16,294 nucleotides of DNA from UBA6544 sp049601975. GTDB lineage: Bacteria > Pseudomonadota > Alphaproteobacteria > UBA8366. How positions within the stretch are numbered: the first letter of the stretch is position 1; every line of letters starts with the position of its first letter. The stretch spans positions 1-16,294 of the forward strand of contig JBMYRC010000095.1 in assembly GCA_049601975.1 (NCBI GenBank), given 5' to 3'. The position numbers were made by a program, and so were the translations under genes. Shown here in pieces: positions 6,720 through 13,284 of this stretch. The notes beneath the pieces were generated by a model. It searched no databases and was not told the origin of the DNA. It saw only the letters and a program-made list of their open reading frames with translations.

Positions 6720-6803
6720 TGGTGGAGGCGCCGGGTACTGCCCCCGGGTCCGTTCCGCTTATTTCGTAAGACCATTTAGCGCTATAGTTGGTTACCCAAC
6801 ACG
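6720..6803 (-). ncRNA. ssrA: tmRNA acceptor piece (tRNA-like 3' half)
   Basis: Read on the minus strand it opens with a perfect hairpin, GTTGG-GTAA-CCAAC (6800-6787). After a linker that should include one strand of P2 comes a T arm: CCGGG and CCGG-type arms at 6747-6743 and 6735-6731 with the 7-base loop GGCAGTA. The piece ends CGCCTCC-ACCA at 6720. The T loop lacks the usual TTC start; I recall similar loops in other alphaproteobacterial tmRNAs, but cannot verify it here. Mature CCA is encoded. Confidence 0.88.
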
Positions 6804-6806
6804 TTG

Positions 6807-6836
6807 AATATAGGGAGACCATAGGGGGGGGCACAA
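6807..6836 (-). promoter_or_regulatory. Predicted sigma-70 promoter of ssrA
   Basis: On the minus strand TTGTGC (6836-6831) and TATATT (6812-6807) are separated by 18 bases. Transcription would start about 7 bases further on, just before the first acceptor-piece hairpin at 6800. The -10 box matches the consensus in five of six places. The position, exactly where the tmRNA should start, supports the call. Confidence 0.6.
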
Positions 6837-6844
6837 GGGGGAGC

Positions 6845-6859
6845 TTCACGGTTCGTGAA
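6845..6859. repeat. Palindrome TTCACG-GTT-CGTGAA between ssrA and thyA
   Basis: Perfect 6-bp inverted arms around a 3-base centre lie 9 bases upstream of the predicted ssrA -35 box and about 70 bases upstream of thyA. The size and position suit a dimeric repressor or activator site. I cannot assign a regulator. Confidence 0.4.
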
Positions 6860-6931
6860 ATTGTCGAATTATTCGGTTTTCATGCAGAGTCCTATTTCAC
6901 ACTCACAGATTGCTGCTGTATTCTGCTTCCC

Positions 6932-7726
6932 ATGCAGCAATATCTCGATCTCCTCCACCGCGTGCGCCAAGACGGCGTTTGGAAAGATGACCGCACGGGG
7001 ACTGGAACCTATAGCGTCTTCGGCCATCAGATGCGGTTCGACCTAGCGGACGGATTCCCCATGGTGACAACCAAGAAACTGCACCTGAAATCCATCGTCC
7101 ACGAACTTCTGTGGTTCCTGAAAGGCGATACCAATATCGCTTATCTAAAGGAAAACGGTGTTTCCATTTGGAATGAGTGGGCGGACGAGAACGGCGAGTT
7201 GGGCCCGGTCTACGGCGCGCAATGGCGCGCTTGGCCGGCACCAGGAGGCGAGACGATCGATCAGGTCGCGAACGTCTTTCATCAAATCCGGACCAATCCA
7301 GATTCGCGCCGCCTCATCGTCTCGGCCTGGAACCCGGCGGAAGTCGACAACATGGCCTTGCCGCCCTGCCATTGTCTGTTCCAATTTTATGTGCTCGAAG
7401 GCAAACTTTCCTGCCAACTTTACCAGCGCAGCGCGGATATCTTTATCGGCGTGCCCTTCAATATCGCCTCCTATGCATTGTTGACCATGATGATGGCGCA
7501 GGCGACCGGCCTTGAGGTCGGTGAGTTCGTGCACACTCTCGGTGACGCACATATCTATTCGAACCATACGGAACAGGCGGACGAACAACGGTCCCGTACG
7601 CCCTATGCCTTGCCGACCATGGCGATCAATCCGGACGTAACGGATATATTCGGGTTCCGCTTTGAGGATTTCACGCTGGAGGGATACCGTTTTCATCCCC
7701 ACATTCCGGCGGCGGTGGCGGTTTAA
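6932..7726 (+). CDS. thyA: Thymidylate synthase
   Basis: From ATG 6932 the protein has 264 residues, the same length as E. coli ThyA, and begins MQQYLDLLHRV in register with it. Longer upstream frames run into the ssrA gene and are rejected. It methylates dUMP to dTMP with methylenetetrahydrofolate, releasing dihydrofolate. Visible sites: folate/phosphate region DRTGTGT (20-26), Trp80 (VSIWNEWADENGELGPVYG), catalytic Cys146 in LPPCHCLFQFY, SCQLYQRSADIFIGVPFNIASYALL, GDAHIYSNH, and the C-terminal PAAVAV that closes on the substrate. The start has no obvious Shine-Dalgarno sequence (CTGCTTCCC precedes it). folA follows 116 bases downstream on the same strand, the usual pairing, since its product recycles the dihydrofolate made here. 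Confidence 0.97.
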   Translation: MQQYLDLLHRVRQDGVWKDDRTGTGTYSVFGHQMRFDLADGFPMVTTKKLHLKSIVHELLWFLKGDTNIAYLKENGVSIWNEWADENGELGPVYGAQWRAWPAPGGETIDQVANVFHQIRTNPDSRRLIVSAWNPAEVDNMALPPCHCLFQFYVLEGKLSCQLYQRSADIFIGVPFNIASYALLTMMMAQATGLEVGEFVHTLGDAHIYSNHTEQADEQRSRTPYALPTMAINPDVTDIFGFRFEDFTLEGYRFHPHIPAAVAV

Positions 7727-7740
7727 CAGCGAGCGAACGT

Positions 7741-7766
7741 CGTCTTTCGACAAGCTCAGGATGACG
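7741..7766. repeat. REP-like palindromic repeat, copy A
   Basis: CGTC (7741-7744) and GACG (7763-7766) flank TTTCGACAAGCTCAGGAT. I recognise the core, TTCGACAAGCTCAGGATGA, as a dispersed extragenic palindrome seen in many proteobacterial genomes, here with a slightly degenerate left arm. It lies 14 bases after the thyA stop. A related element in the opposite orientation lies 27 bases further on. Confidence 0.6.
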
Positions 7767-7793
7767 CGTAGATAAGATTGAAATATACAATTA

Positions 7794-7824
7794 CCGCCAT
7801 CCTAGGCTCGCCGAAGGACGGCGG
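7794..7824. repeat. REP-like palindromic repeat, copy B, inverted and next to the folA start
   Basis: CCGCCATCCT (7794-7803) pairs with AGGACGGCGG (7815-7824) with one mismatch around an 11-base loop. The loop edges (AGGCTCG, CCGAAGGA) are diverged from the opposite orientation of copy A. With copy A it forms a head-to-head pair. The AGGA of its right arm is the only Shine-Dalgarno-like sequence ahead of folA, so the hairpin could affect folA translation as well as mRNA stability. Confidence 0.6.
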
Positions 7825-7842
7825 CCTTATACGGTGCCCCAA

Positions 7843-8328
7843 ATGATCCTAACCCTCGTCGTCGCCATGTCGAAGAACCGCGTGATCGGGCGCGACGGCG
7901 ATCTGCCGTGGCGATTGCCGAACGATCTGAAGCATTTCAAACAGGTCACTATGGGCAAACCCATCATCATGGGCCGTAAAACGTGGGAGTCCCTATACTT
8001 CAAACCTCTGCCCGGCCGCCGCAATATCGTAGTCACTCGCAACGCTAGCTACTTGGCCGAAGGGGCGGAGATGTCCGATTCGCTGGAAAGTGCCCTCACT
8101 CTCGCTGCAGGAGAAGACGAGACTATGATCATCGGCGGCGCGGAGCTTTTCGCCGCGGCAATCGACACGTCGGAGCGACTCCATCTAACCGAGGTTCACG
8201 CGGAAATCGATGGCGACACTTACTTTCCCGATTTCGACCGCTCGCTCTGGCGGGAAATTTCCCGCGAGGCGCACGATGCGGAAGGCGACGCGCCCGCTTA
8301 TAGTTTTCTACTTTTAGAAAGACGATAG
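7843..8328 (+). CDS. folA: Dihydrofolate reductase
   Basis: A 161-residue protein, the normal size for chromosomal DHFR, reducing dihydrofolate to tetrahydrofolate with NADPH. Motifs in order: AMSKNRVIGRDGDLPWRLPNDLKHFK (8-33), with Trp23 and the catalytic acid Asp28; GKPIIMGRKTWES; PLPGRRNIVVTRN; TMIIGGAELFAAA for NADPH binding; and HLTEVHAEIDGDTYFPDFD near the end. I chose ATG 7843 because MILTLVVA aligns with the family start. A GTG at 7834 would add three residues. The gene follows thyA and is probably expressed with it, although REP-like hairpins lie between them. Confidence 0.96.
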   Translation: MILTLVVAMSKNRVIGRDGDLPWRLPNDLKHFKQVTMGKPIIMGRKTWESLYFKPLPGRRNIVVTRNASYLAEGAEMSDSLESALTLAAGEDETMIIGGAELFAAAIDTSERLHLTEVHAEIDGDTYFPDFDRSLWREISREAHDAEGDAPAYSFLLLERR

Positions 8329-8417
8329 CGCTGCAGTCGGAATAGTTCCGGGTATGCGAACGCTTGTCGCAGTTGCTGCTGCGCTGGTAGTTTGCCTACA
8401 CGATCAACATTGTGAGA

Positions 8418-8916
8418 ATGTCCGATACCCAAACTCTCAGACAGTTTCGATCCGCAATCCGTCGAATGGCGGCGCATTTCCGACCAGCGCGAGCCGGACT
8501 TTAAGATCGATTTCGAATACAGCCTCCTCGGCTACGACCTGCCGAGTGGACGGCTCGACATGTTGTTGCGCTTTGAGGGCAATGGCGGACATTGCCGTCG
8601 GCACCGACACATCGCCTCGACCGTCACCTTAATTCTGGAAGGGGAGCAACACGTGACCGAGACGCGCCCCGGTGGCACCACCCAGACGCTTGTCCGCACG
8701 AAGGGCGACTATGCGCTGGCCAGCACCGATGCCCTACCGCATCTGGAGCGCGGCGGGCCGGATGGTTGCACATTGCTGTTGTCGTTGCAGACGCCGGACG
8801 GGAGATTGTTCGAGTATTTCGACCAAAACATGGAAAGTGCACGCATTTTGACAATCGAGCAATTTGTCGAAAGCTGGAACGAAGAATCGGTCCCGGGTGC
8901 CATCGAAGCGGCGTAG
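8418..8916 (+). pseudogene. Cupin-domain protein with an N-terminal frameshift
   Basis: The frame ending at 8916 encodes a single-domain cupin. GGHCRRHRHIASTVTLILEGE holds the first cupin motif (HxH then Glu), and KGDYALASTDALPH resembles the second. Coding-like sequence in this frame continues upstream of its first ATG (8560) to about 8446 (FDPQSVEWRRISDQREPDFK...), but the frame has a stop at 8413-8415 and no start between. In the other frame ATG 8418 gives MSDTQTLRQF, which would join smoothly if one T of the TTT at 8445-8447 were absent. The restored protein has about 165 residues, with metal-binding candidates H62, H64, E74 and H108. So this is probably a one-base insertion, real or from sequencing. 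The cupin substrate is unknown. Translation from ATG 8560 (118 residues) would keep both metal motifs but lose the N-terminal strands. Confidence 0.7.
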
Positions 8917-8951
8917 ACGAGTAAATTTTAGAATAGAGAGAGGCGACAGTC

Positions 8952-9386
8952 ATGGCTGACTACATTCCACCCGCATTGGATTGGGTGCGCGAACAGGTCG
9001 AGTTGTACGAAGGTAGCGGCGGCACCGTGGGGACGACTCTTCGCGATACCGGCATGCCCTGCATCATCGTCACACATATGGGCAACAAGACCGGCGGTAT
9101 CCGTAAAATCCCGCTGATGCGGGTCCGGATCGACGACAGCTATGTCTTGATCGGCTCCTATGGTGGCCGCCCGAAAGACCCGGTCTGGGTGCATAACCTG
9201 CGGGCCAATCCGGATGTTGAAATTCGCGACAAAACAGAAACCTTCACTATGCGCATCCGCGAAATCTCGGACGATGCGGAACGCAAACGTATCTGGGACA
9301 TCAGCGCGGAAGTTTTCCCGCCTTATAATGACTACCAAGCCAAAGCGCCGCGTCAAATTCCAGTTTTCCTCGCAGAGCCCGTCTGA
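8952..9386 (+). CDS. Ddn/DUF385-like deazaflavin- or flavin-dependent nitroreductase family protein
   Basis: A 144-residue protein with the family pattern: ELYEGSGGTVGTTL (17-30), a strand CIIVTHMGNKTGGIRKIPLMRV (37-58), YVLIGSYGGRPKDPVWVHNLRANPDVEI (64-91), and a C-terminal PPYNDYQAKAPRQIPVFLAEPV. It adopts a split-barrel fold that binds F420 in actinobacterial members such as Ddn. In proteobacteria the cofactor is often unproven. GAGAGG lies 9 bases before the ATG, after the cupin gene, so the two may be co-transcribed. The substrate is not readable. The GSGG and GGxPxxPxWxxNL blocks make the family firm, but the cofactor is open. Confidence 0.85.
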   Translation: MADYIPPALDWVREQVELYEGSGGTVGTTLRDTGMPCIIVTHMGNKTGGIRKIPLMRVRIDDSYVLIGSYGGRPKDPVWVHNLRANPDVEIRDKTETFTMRIREISDDAERKRIWDISAEVFPPYNDYQAKAPRQIPVFLAEPV

Positions 9387-9437
9387 CCTCACGCGACGCC
9401 GCCGGCATAATGACTTACACAACGTAAGAAACGTCGA

Positions 9438-10517
9438 ATGAACGAACAAAATCAGGAAGCGGGCGCACCCGAGGGTGGTATCGGCTTCTTCGAGAAATGG
9501 CTATCTGTCTGGGTCGCCCTTTGCATCATGACTGGAATCGCACTGGGCAGCCTTCTACCCGGTCTTTTCGTGTTTCTTGCCGGTCTCGAATTCGCGTCGG
9601 TGAATCTCGTCGTCGCCGTCCTCATCTGGGGCATGGTCTACCCGATGATGGTGAATGTCGATTTTGCCAGCCTGCGCCATATCGGCGACCGGCCAAAGGG
9701 CCTATTGATCACCATTATCGTAAATTGGTTGATTAAACCGTTCACCATGGTGGCGCTCGGCATTCTGTTCTTTGAAATGCTGTTCGTCGATTTGATCGCA
9801 CCCGAAGACGCGCAGCAATATATCGCCGGACTCATCCTGCTGGGCGCGGCCCCGTGCACGGCTATGGTGTTCGTGTGGTCGCAACTCACGCGTGGAGACC
9901 CGACCTACACACTGGTTCAGGTGTCGCTGAACGATGTGATCATGGTCTTCGCCTTCGCTCCAATTGTGGCGCTCTTGTTAGGGGTCACCGATATTGAGGT
10001 GCCATGGGAAACATTGATTCTATCGGTGGGTCTCTATGTCGTCATCCCGCTGGTCGCGGGCGCCCTCACCCGGAAATGGCTAATCGGACATGCCGCGCAA
10101 GGCGAGGACAGCGAAGCCGCGGTCACCCGCTTCACCAGCAGCATCAAGCCATTCTCGGTCCTAGCGCTGCTCGCGACCGTCGTGCTGCTTTTCGGATTTC
10201 AGGGCCATATCATCCTCGACCGACCCGTTCTGATCGCGCTAATCGCCGCACCTCTGTTGGTCCAGTCTTATGGTATTTTTGTGATTGCCTATGGCGCCGC
10301 GTATCTATGGCGCGTCCCGTTCAACGTGGCGGCCCCATGCGCTTTAATCGGCACGTCGAACTTTTTTGAGTTGGCCGTCGCCGTGGCGATCAGCCTGTTC
10401 GGATTAAACTCAGGCGCGGCACTGACCACAGTGGTCGGCGTCCTGGTCGAAGTGCCGGTGATGCTGTCGCTCGTCGCTTTCGCCAATCGAACGAGAAGCT
10501 ATTTCCCGACGGCTTGA
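9438..10517 (+). CDS. acr3: ACR3-family arsenite efflux permease
   Basis: A 359-residue, strongly hydrophobic protein with about ten membrane helices, the normal ACR3 layout in the inner membrane. The hallmark block LGAAPCTAMVFVWSQLTRGDPTYTLVQVSLNDVIMVF (135-171) carries the conserved transport Cys140. MVYPMMVNVDF near 67-76 and IGTSNFFELAVAVAISLFG near the end also match. It exports As(III), possibly Sb(III), driven by the proton gradient. No arsR or arsC is nearby, which is unusual for ars operons, so expression is probably constitutive or controlled from elsewhere. Its last 19 bases overlap the end of the convergent monooxygenase gene. The upstream ribosome binding site is weak (AAGAAA). 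Confidence 0.94.
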   Translation: MNEQNQEAGAPEGGIGFFEKWLSVWVALCIMTGIALGSLLPGLFVFLAGLEFASVNLVVAVLIWGMVYPMMVNVDFASLRHIGDRPKGLLITIIVNWLIKPFTMVALGILFFEMLFVDLIAPEDAQQYIAGLILLGAAPCTAMVFVWSQLTRGDPTYTLVQVSLNDVIMVFAFAPIVALLLGVTDIEVPWETLILSVGLYVVIPLVAGALTRKWLIGHAAQGEDSEAAVTRFTSSIKPFSVLALLATVVLLFGFQGHIILDRPVLIALIAAPLLVQSYGIFVIAYGAAYLWRVPFNVAAPCALIGTSNFFELAVAVAISLFGLNSGAALTTVVGVLVEVPVMLSLVAFANRTRSYFPTA

Positions 10518-12385
10518 GAGCGCTCGCCCGCATCGAAAACGTAGACGTCCATCGACGCCTGCGCCTCGGCGCGAAGTTCATGCCATTTCGCCGGACCACC
10601 GTAATATGCCAGACTTCCCGGCTCCGCCTTTCCTTCGCCGTTGTAATAGGAGACGCAATCGCGCAACGGGCGGGTTCTGGTATCCACATCCCGGCAATGG
10701 GCAGCGTATTCAATCTCGGGCTCCGGCTTGATGTCGATACGTTCAGCGCCGCGCTCCCGTAGAGTCTCAAGCATCCAGAGAACGTAATCCGTGTGGGATT
10801 CGATGCCGCGCGTGAAATTGAACTGTCCACCGCCGCCTTGCGGGCCCGACATGACGAATAAATTAGGAAACCCGTGGCTGTGAATGCCAAGGAATGTCTT
10901 GGTCCCCTCCTCCTGCCACTTCTGGCGCAAGGTTCGTCCATCCTGCCCGACGATCATCTCGAAGGTCGCCGTCGCCATCCATTGAAAGCCCGTCGCGTAA
11001 ATCAGCACGTCGACCGGGTATTCCACGCCGTCATGAACGACGCCTTTAGTGTTGATTTCCGCCACCCCAAGCGGCGCCGTATCCACCAACGTGACGTGGG
11101 GCAGATTGAAGGTCGACAGGAACTCATCATGGAAGGCGGGCCGCTTGCAGCCATATGTGTAATATGGTTTCAGGGCTGCGGCCGTCTTCGGGTCCTCCAC
11201 CGTCGCGTCCACGCGCGCGCGGATTTGCTCCATGATACGGAAGTTGGAGTCGAGCTGTTTTTCCATCAACTCTTCTGGCGTCAATTCGCGCGCATGCTTC
11301 TTGCGGACCTTGAAATCGGTCACTTTGCCGGACAGAAAATCATCGTTACCTTTGAGCGCCGTGCGTCCTGATGAAATCGTTGCCAGTCTTTCACGCCGCG
11401 CGCGCGACCAACCGGGCTCTTTCTTCCAAGCTTCGATCTCTTCTTGGGTCGTCTCTCGTTGATCGCGCACGTCGATAGATGACGGTGTACGCTGGAACAC
11501 GTGAAGTTCCTTTACGATCTTGGCCAGTTCCGGGACCGCCTGCACCGCCGTGGCGCCGGTGCCGATGATACCGACACGCTTGCCCTTCAAGTCGACATTA
11601 TAGTCCCAACGAGAGGTATGGAAGGCGTCGCCCTCAAAGGTCTCCATGCCGTCGATACGCGCCAGTCGCGGAGTCGTGAGAATGCCGTTGGCGAGCACCA
11701 CATAGCGCGCCCGCATCTTGTCGCCGCGATCCGTCGTCACCGTCCAGCGCCCGGTATCGTCATCCCACGTTGTCTCCCCGACCGTGGTGTGGAAAAGGCA
11801 GCGATCATAGAAGCCGTATTTTTCAGCGATCTTCTGACAGTATTCCAGAATTTCGAAACCCGACGCAAACTTCATCGTCGGAAAATACTCCATCTCCTCC
11901 AACAGCGGCAGATAGCTGTAGGACTCGACGTCACAGGCGATGCCTGGATAACGGTTCCAATACCAAGTTCCACCAACATCGCCGCCGCGCTCGCAGAACC
12001 GCACATCCTGGAAGCCCGCTTTCTGCAATTTGTACCAGAGCAATAGACCGGCGAATCCGCCGCCCACGACCAGGATTTCACAGTCGTCCGTCAATGCCTC
12101 CCGTTCGATGGGTGGATCGGAGTAGACGTCTTCAAGATATTTAGAGAACTCGCCTTCCATCGACATATAGTCAGCCGCGCCCTCGCGCTTCTCTTTAAAC
12201 GCGCGGTATTTCGCTTGTTCCTCGGCATCGAACACAGCGCCCACCGGCGCCGGCGGCAACGTCTTCATGGCCTCGTCGTCGATGACCGAGTAACCCTTCC
12301 CCGCGATCTTATCCGTCGCTTTGGCGGCGCGCGTGTTGAAAAGTTTCAGGCCAGTCTCAGGGTCGATACGAATCGGCGGGTTCAT
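10499..12385 (-). CDS. Baeyer-Villiger-type flavin monooxygenase
   Basis: A 628-residue class B flavoprotein monooxygenase. Residues 1-100 are an N-terminal extension before the FAD-binding GGGFAG (108-113), as in the larger Baeyer-Villiger enzymes. DVGGTWYWNRYPGIACDVES (136-155) is the FAD loop. FEGDAFHTSRWD (250-261) fits the BVMO fingerprint FxGxxxHxxxW[PD]. GTGATA (275-280) is the NADPH site, and CxRPAFHDEFL and the YATGF block come later. It uses O2 and NADPH to insert oxygen beside a carbonyl, giving an ester or lactone; the substrate is not readable. Two SDR dehydrogenase genes lie upstream on the same strand and a lactonase-like gene is divergent, suggesting a ketone made by an SDR. 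The stop overlaps the convergent acr3 gene. The start at ATG 12383-12385 has no strong ribosome binding site. Confidence 0.9.
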   Translation of the reverse strand: MNPPIRIDPETGLKLFNTRAAKATDKIAGKGYSVIDDEAMKTLPPAPVGAVFDAEEQAKYRAFKEKREGAADYMSMEGEFSKYLEDVYSDPPIEREALTDDCEILVVGGGFAGLLLWYKLQKAGFQDVRFCERGGDVGGTWYWNRYPGIACDVESYSYLPLLEEMEYFPTMKFASGFEILEYCQKIAEKYGFYDRCLFHTTVGETTWDDDTGRWTVTTDRGDKMRARYVVLANGILTTPRLARIDGMETFEGDAFHTSRWDYNVDLKGKRVGIIGTGATAVQAVPELAKIVKELHVFQRTPSSIDVRDQRETTQEEIEAWKKEPGWSRARRERLATISSGRTALKGNDDFLSGKVTDFKVRKKHARELTPEELMEKQLDSNFRIMEQIRARVDATVEDPKTAAALKPYYTYGCKRPAFHDEFLSTFNLPHVTLVDTAPLGVAEINTKGVVHDGVEYPVDVLIYATGFQWMATATFEMIVGQDGRTLRQKWQEEGTKTFLGIHSHGFPNLFVMSGPQGGGGQFNFTRGIESHTDYVLWMLETLRERGAERIDIKPEPEIEYAAHCRDVDTRTRPLRDCVSYYNGEGKAEPGSLAYYGGPAKWHELRAEAQASMDVYVFDAGERSQAVGK

Positions 12386-12480
12386 ACGGTGTGTACTCTA
12401 TAAAGTTAGATTGCAGGTTTTAGAAATAAGGGAAAGTGCGATCGGGTCCAGAGAATAAAAATACAGAATGATCCGAAAAC

Positions 12481-13260
12481 TTAACGCCCCGGCATCTCAC
12501 CCGCGCGCACGAAGGCGGAAATTGACCCGCCGTCCACCTGAATGGTCGACCCGGTGATAAAGTCCGCATCCGACGATGCAAGGAAGACCGCCGCCTTGGC
12601 GACATCGTCGGGTTGGCCCCAGCGACCCACCAGATTCTCGTTGTTCCAGGCACTTCCGACTTCGGGGTCATCGGCCAAAGCTTGGTTCATCGGCGTCTCG
12701 ATCATGCCGGGCGCGAGGGCGTTGACCCGGATGTTCTTGTCCGACAGGTCCGCCGCGAGCGCCTTGGTGAAGGTCAGGAAGCCGCCCTTGGCAGCGCAAT
12801 ATCCAATGCGATTTGGTCGGCCCTGGACGCTGGCAATCGAGCAGGTATTTACGATGTGCCCGCCACCCGCCGCGATCATCAGCGGCACCAACGCCTTGCA
12901 GACGAGAAAGTGCCCGGTGAGGTTCACATCGAGCATGCGCCGCCAATCCTCTTCCGAATGCTCGAGGAACGGCTTCACGATCCGGCTGCCCGCATTATTG
13001 GCGAGCACATCAAGGGTGTCGAAACGCTCGGAAACCACGTCCGCCATCGCGGACACATCGGAGGACGCACCGATATCGGCGGTCAACGCAAAGGCGTCAC
13101 CGCCGGATCCATTGATTAAGGATGCGGTTTCCGCCGCGCCGTCGGCGTTAAAGTCCACCACCGCGACCGAAGCCCCTTCCGCTGCGAATGCGCGCGCAAT
13201 TGCCCGTCCGATCCCCATAGCGCCGCCGGTGACGACAGCCTTCTTCCCTTCAAGGCGCAT
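12481..13260 (-). CDS. SDR-family dehydrogenase (classical)
   Basis: A 259-residue classical SDR. TGGAMGIG (11-18) binds the cofactor, and Asp36 at the end of the second strand (VVDFN) favours NAD(H). NNAG (88-91), Ser141 (NTCSIAS), Tyr154 and Lys158 (GYCAAKG) form the catalytic set. VNALAPGMIETPM and the end block ADFITGSTIQVDGG complete the family pattern. It probably oxidises a secondary alcohol. GGGGAG lies about 8 bases before the ATG. The gene is 24 bases downstream of another SDR and 95 bases upstream of the BVMO-type gene on the same strand, so the three are probably one unit. Confidence 0.93.
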   Translation of the reverse strand: MRLEGKKAVVTGGAMGIGRAIARAFAAEGASVAVVDFNADGAAETASLINGSGGDAFALTADIGASSDVSAMADVVSERFDTLDVLANNAGSRIVKPFLEHSEEDWRRMLDVNLTGHFLVCKALVPLMIAAGGGHIVNTCSIASVQGRPNRIGYCAAKGGFLTFTKALAADLSDKNIRVNALAPGMIETPMNQALADDPEVGSAWNNENLVGRWGQPDDVAKAAVFLASSDADFITGSTIQVDGGSISAFVRAGEMPGR

Positions 13261-13284
13261 ACATCATTCTCCCCATATTGCGTG

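Larger units (their letters stand above)
6499..6803 (-). ncRNA. ssrA: Transfer-messenger RNA, permuted two-piece alphaproteobacterial type
   Basis: On the minus strand the order is acceptor piece (from about 6803 to 6720), a 34-base internal spacer, then the coding piece (from 6685). This is the circularly permuted arrangement of alphaproteobacterial tmRNA. The coding piece begins GGGGGCG (6685-6679), which pairs over 7 bp with CGCCTCC (6730-6724) before the encoded ACCA. The third pair is G-U, the alanyl-tRNA synthetase identity element. A pseudoknot, an open tag frame (ANDNFAGEARLAA-stop), an A/T hairpin and a terminal pseudoknot follow. tmRNA rescues ribosomes stalled on broken mRNAs and adds the degradation tag; the adaptor gene sspB is immediately downstream. 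The outer ends are estimates: the 5' end from the promoter, the 3' end from the last pairing stem. Confidence 0.95.

Noticed and set aside
6788..6931. N-terminal extension of the thyA frame
   Set aside because: It runs through the ssrA promoter and acceptor piece, and ThyA of 264 residues from ATG 6932 matches the family start.
8338..8350. Palindrome CGGAA-TAG-TTCCG after the folA stop
   Set aside because: A five-base stem with no T tract is too small to call a terminator or operator.
8354..8632. 92-residue plus-strand frame starting MRTLVAVAAALVVC, resembling a signal peptide
   Set aside because: It lies mostly across the cupin coding region in another frame and its later part is Ser/Arg/Thr-rich without any motif.
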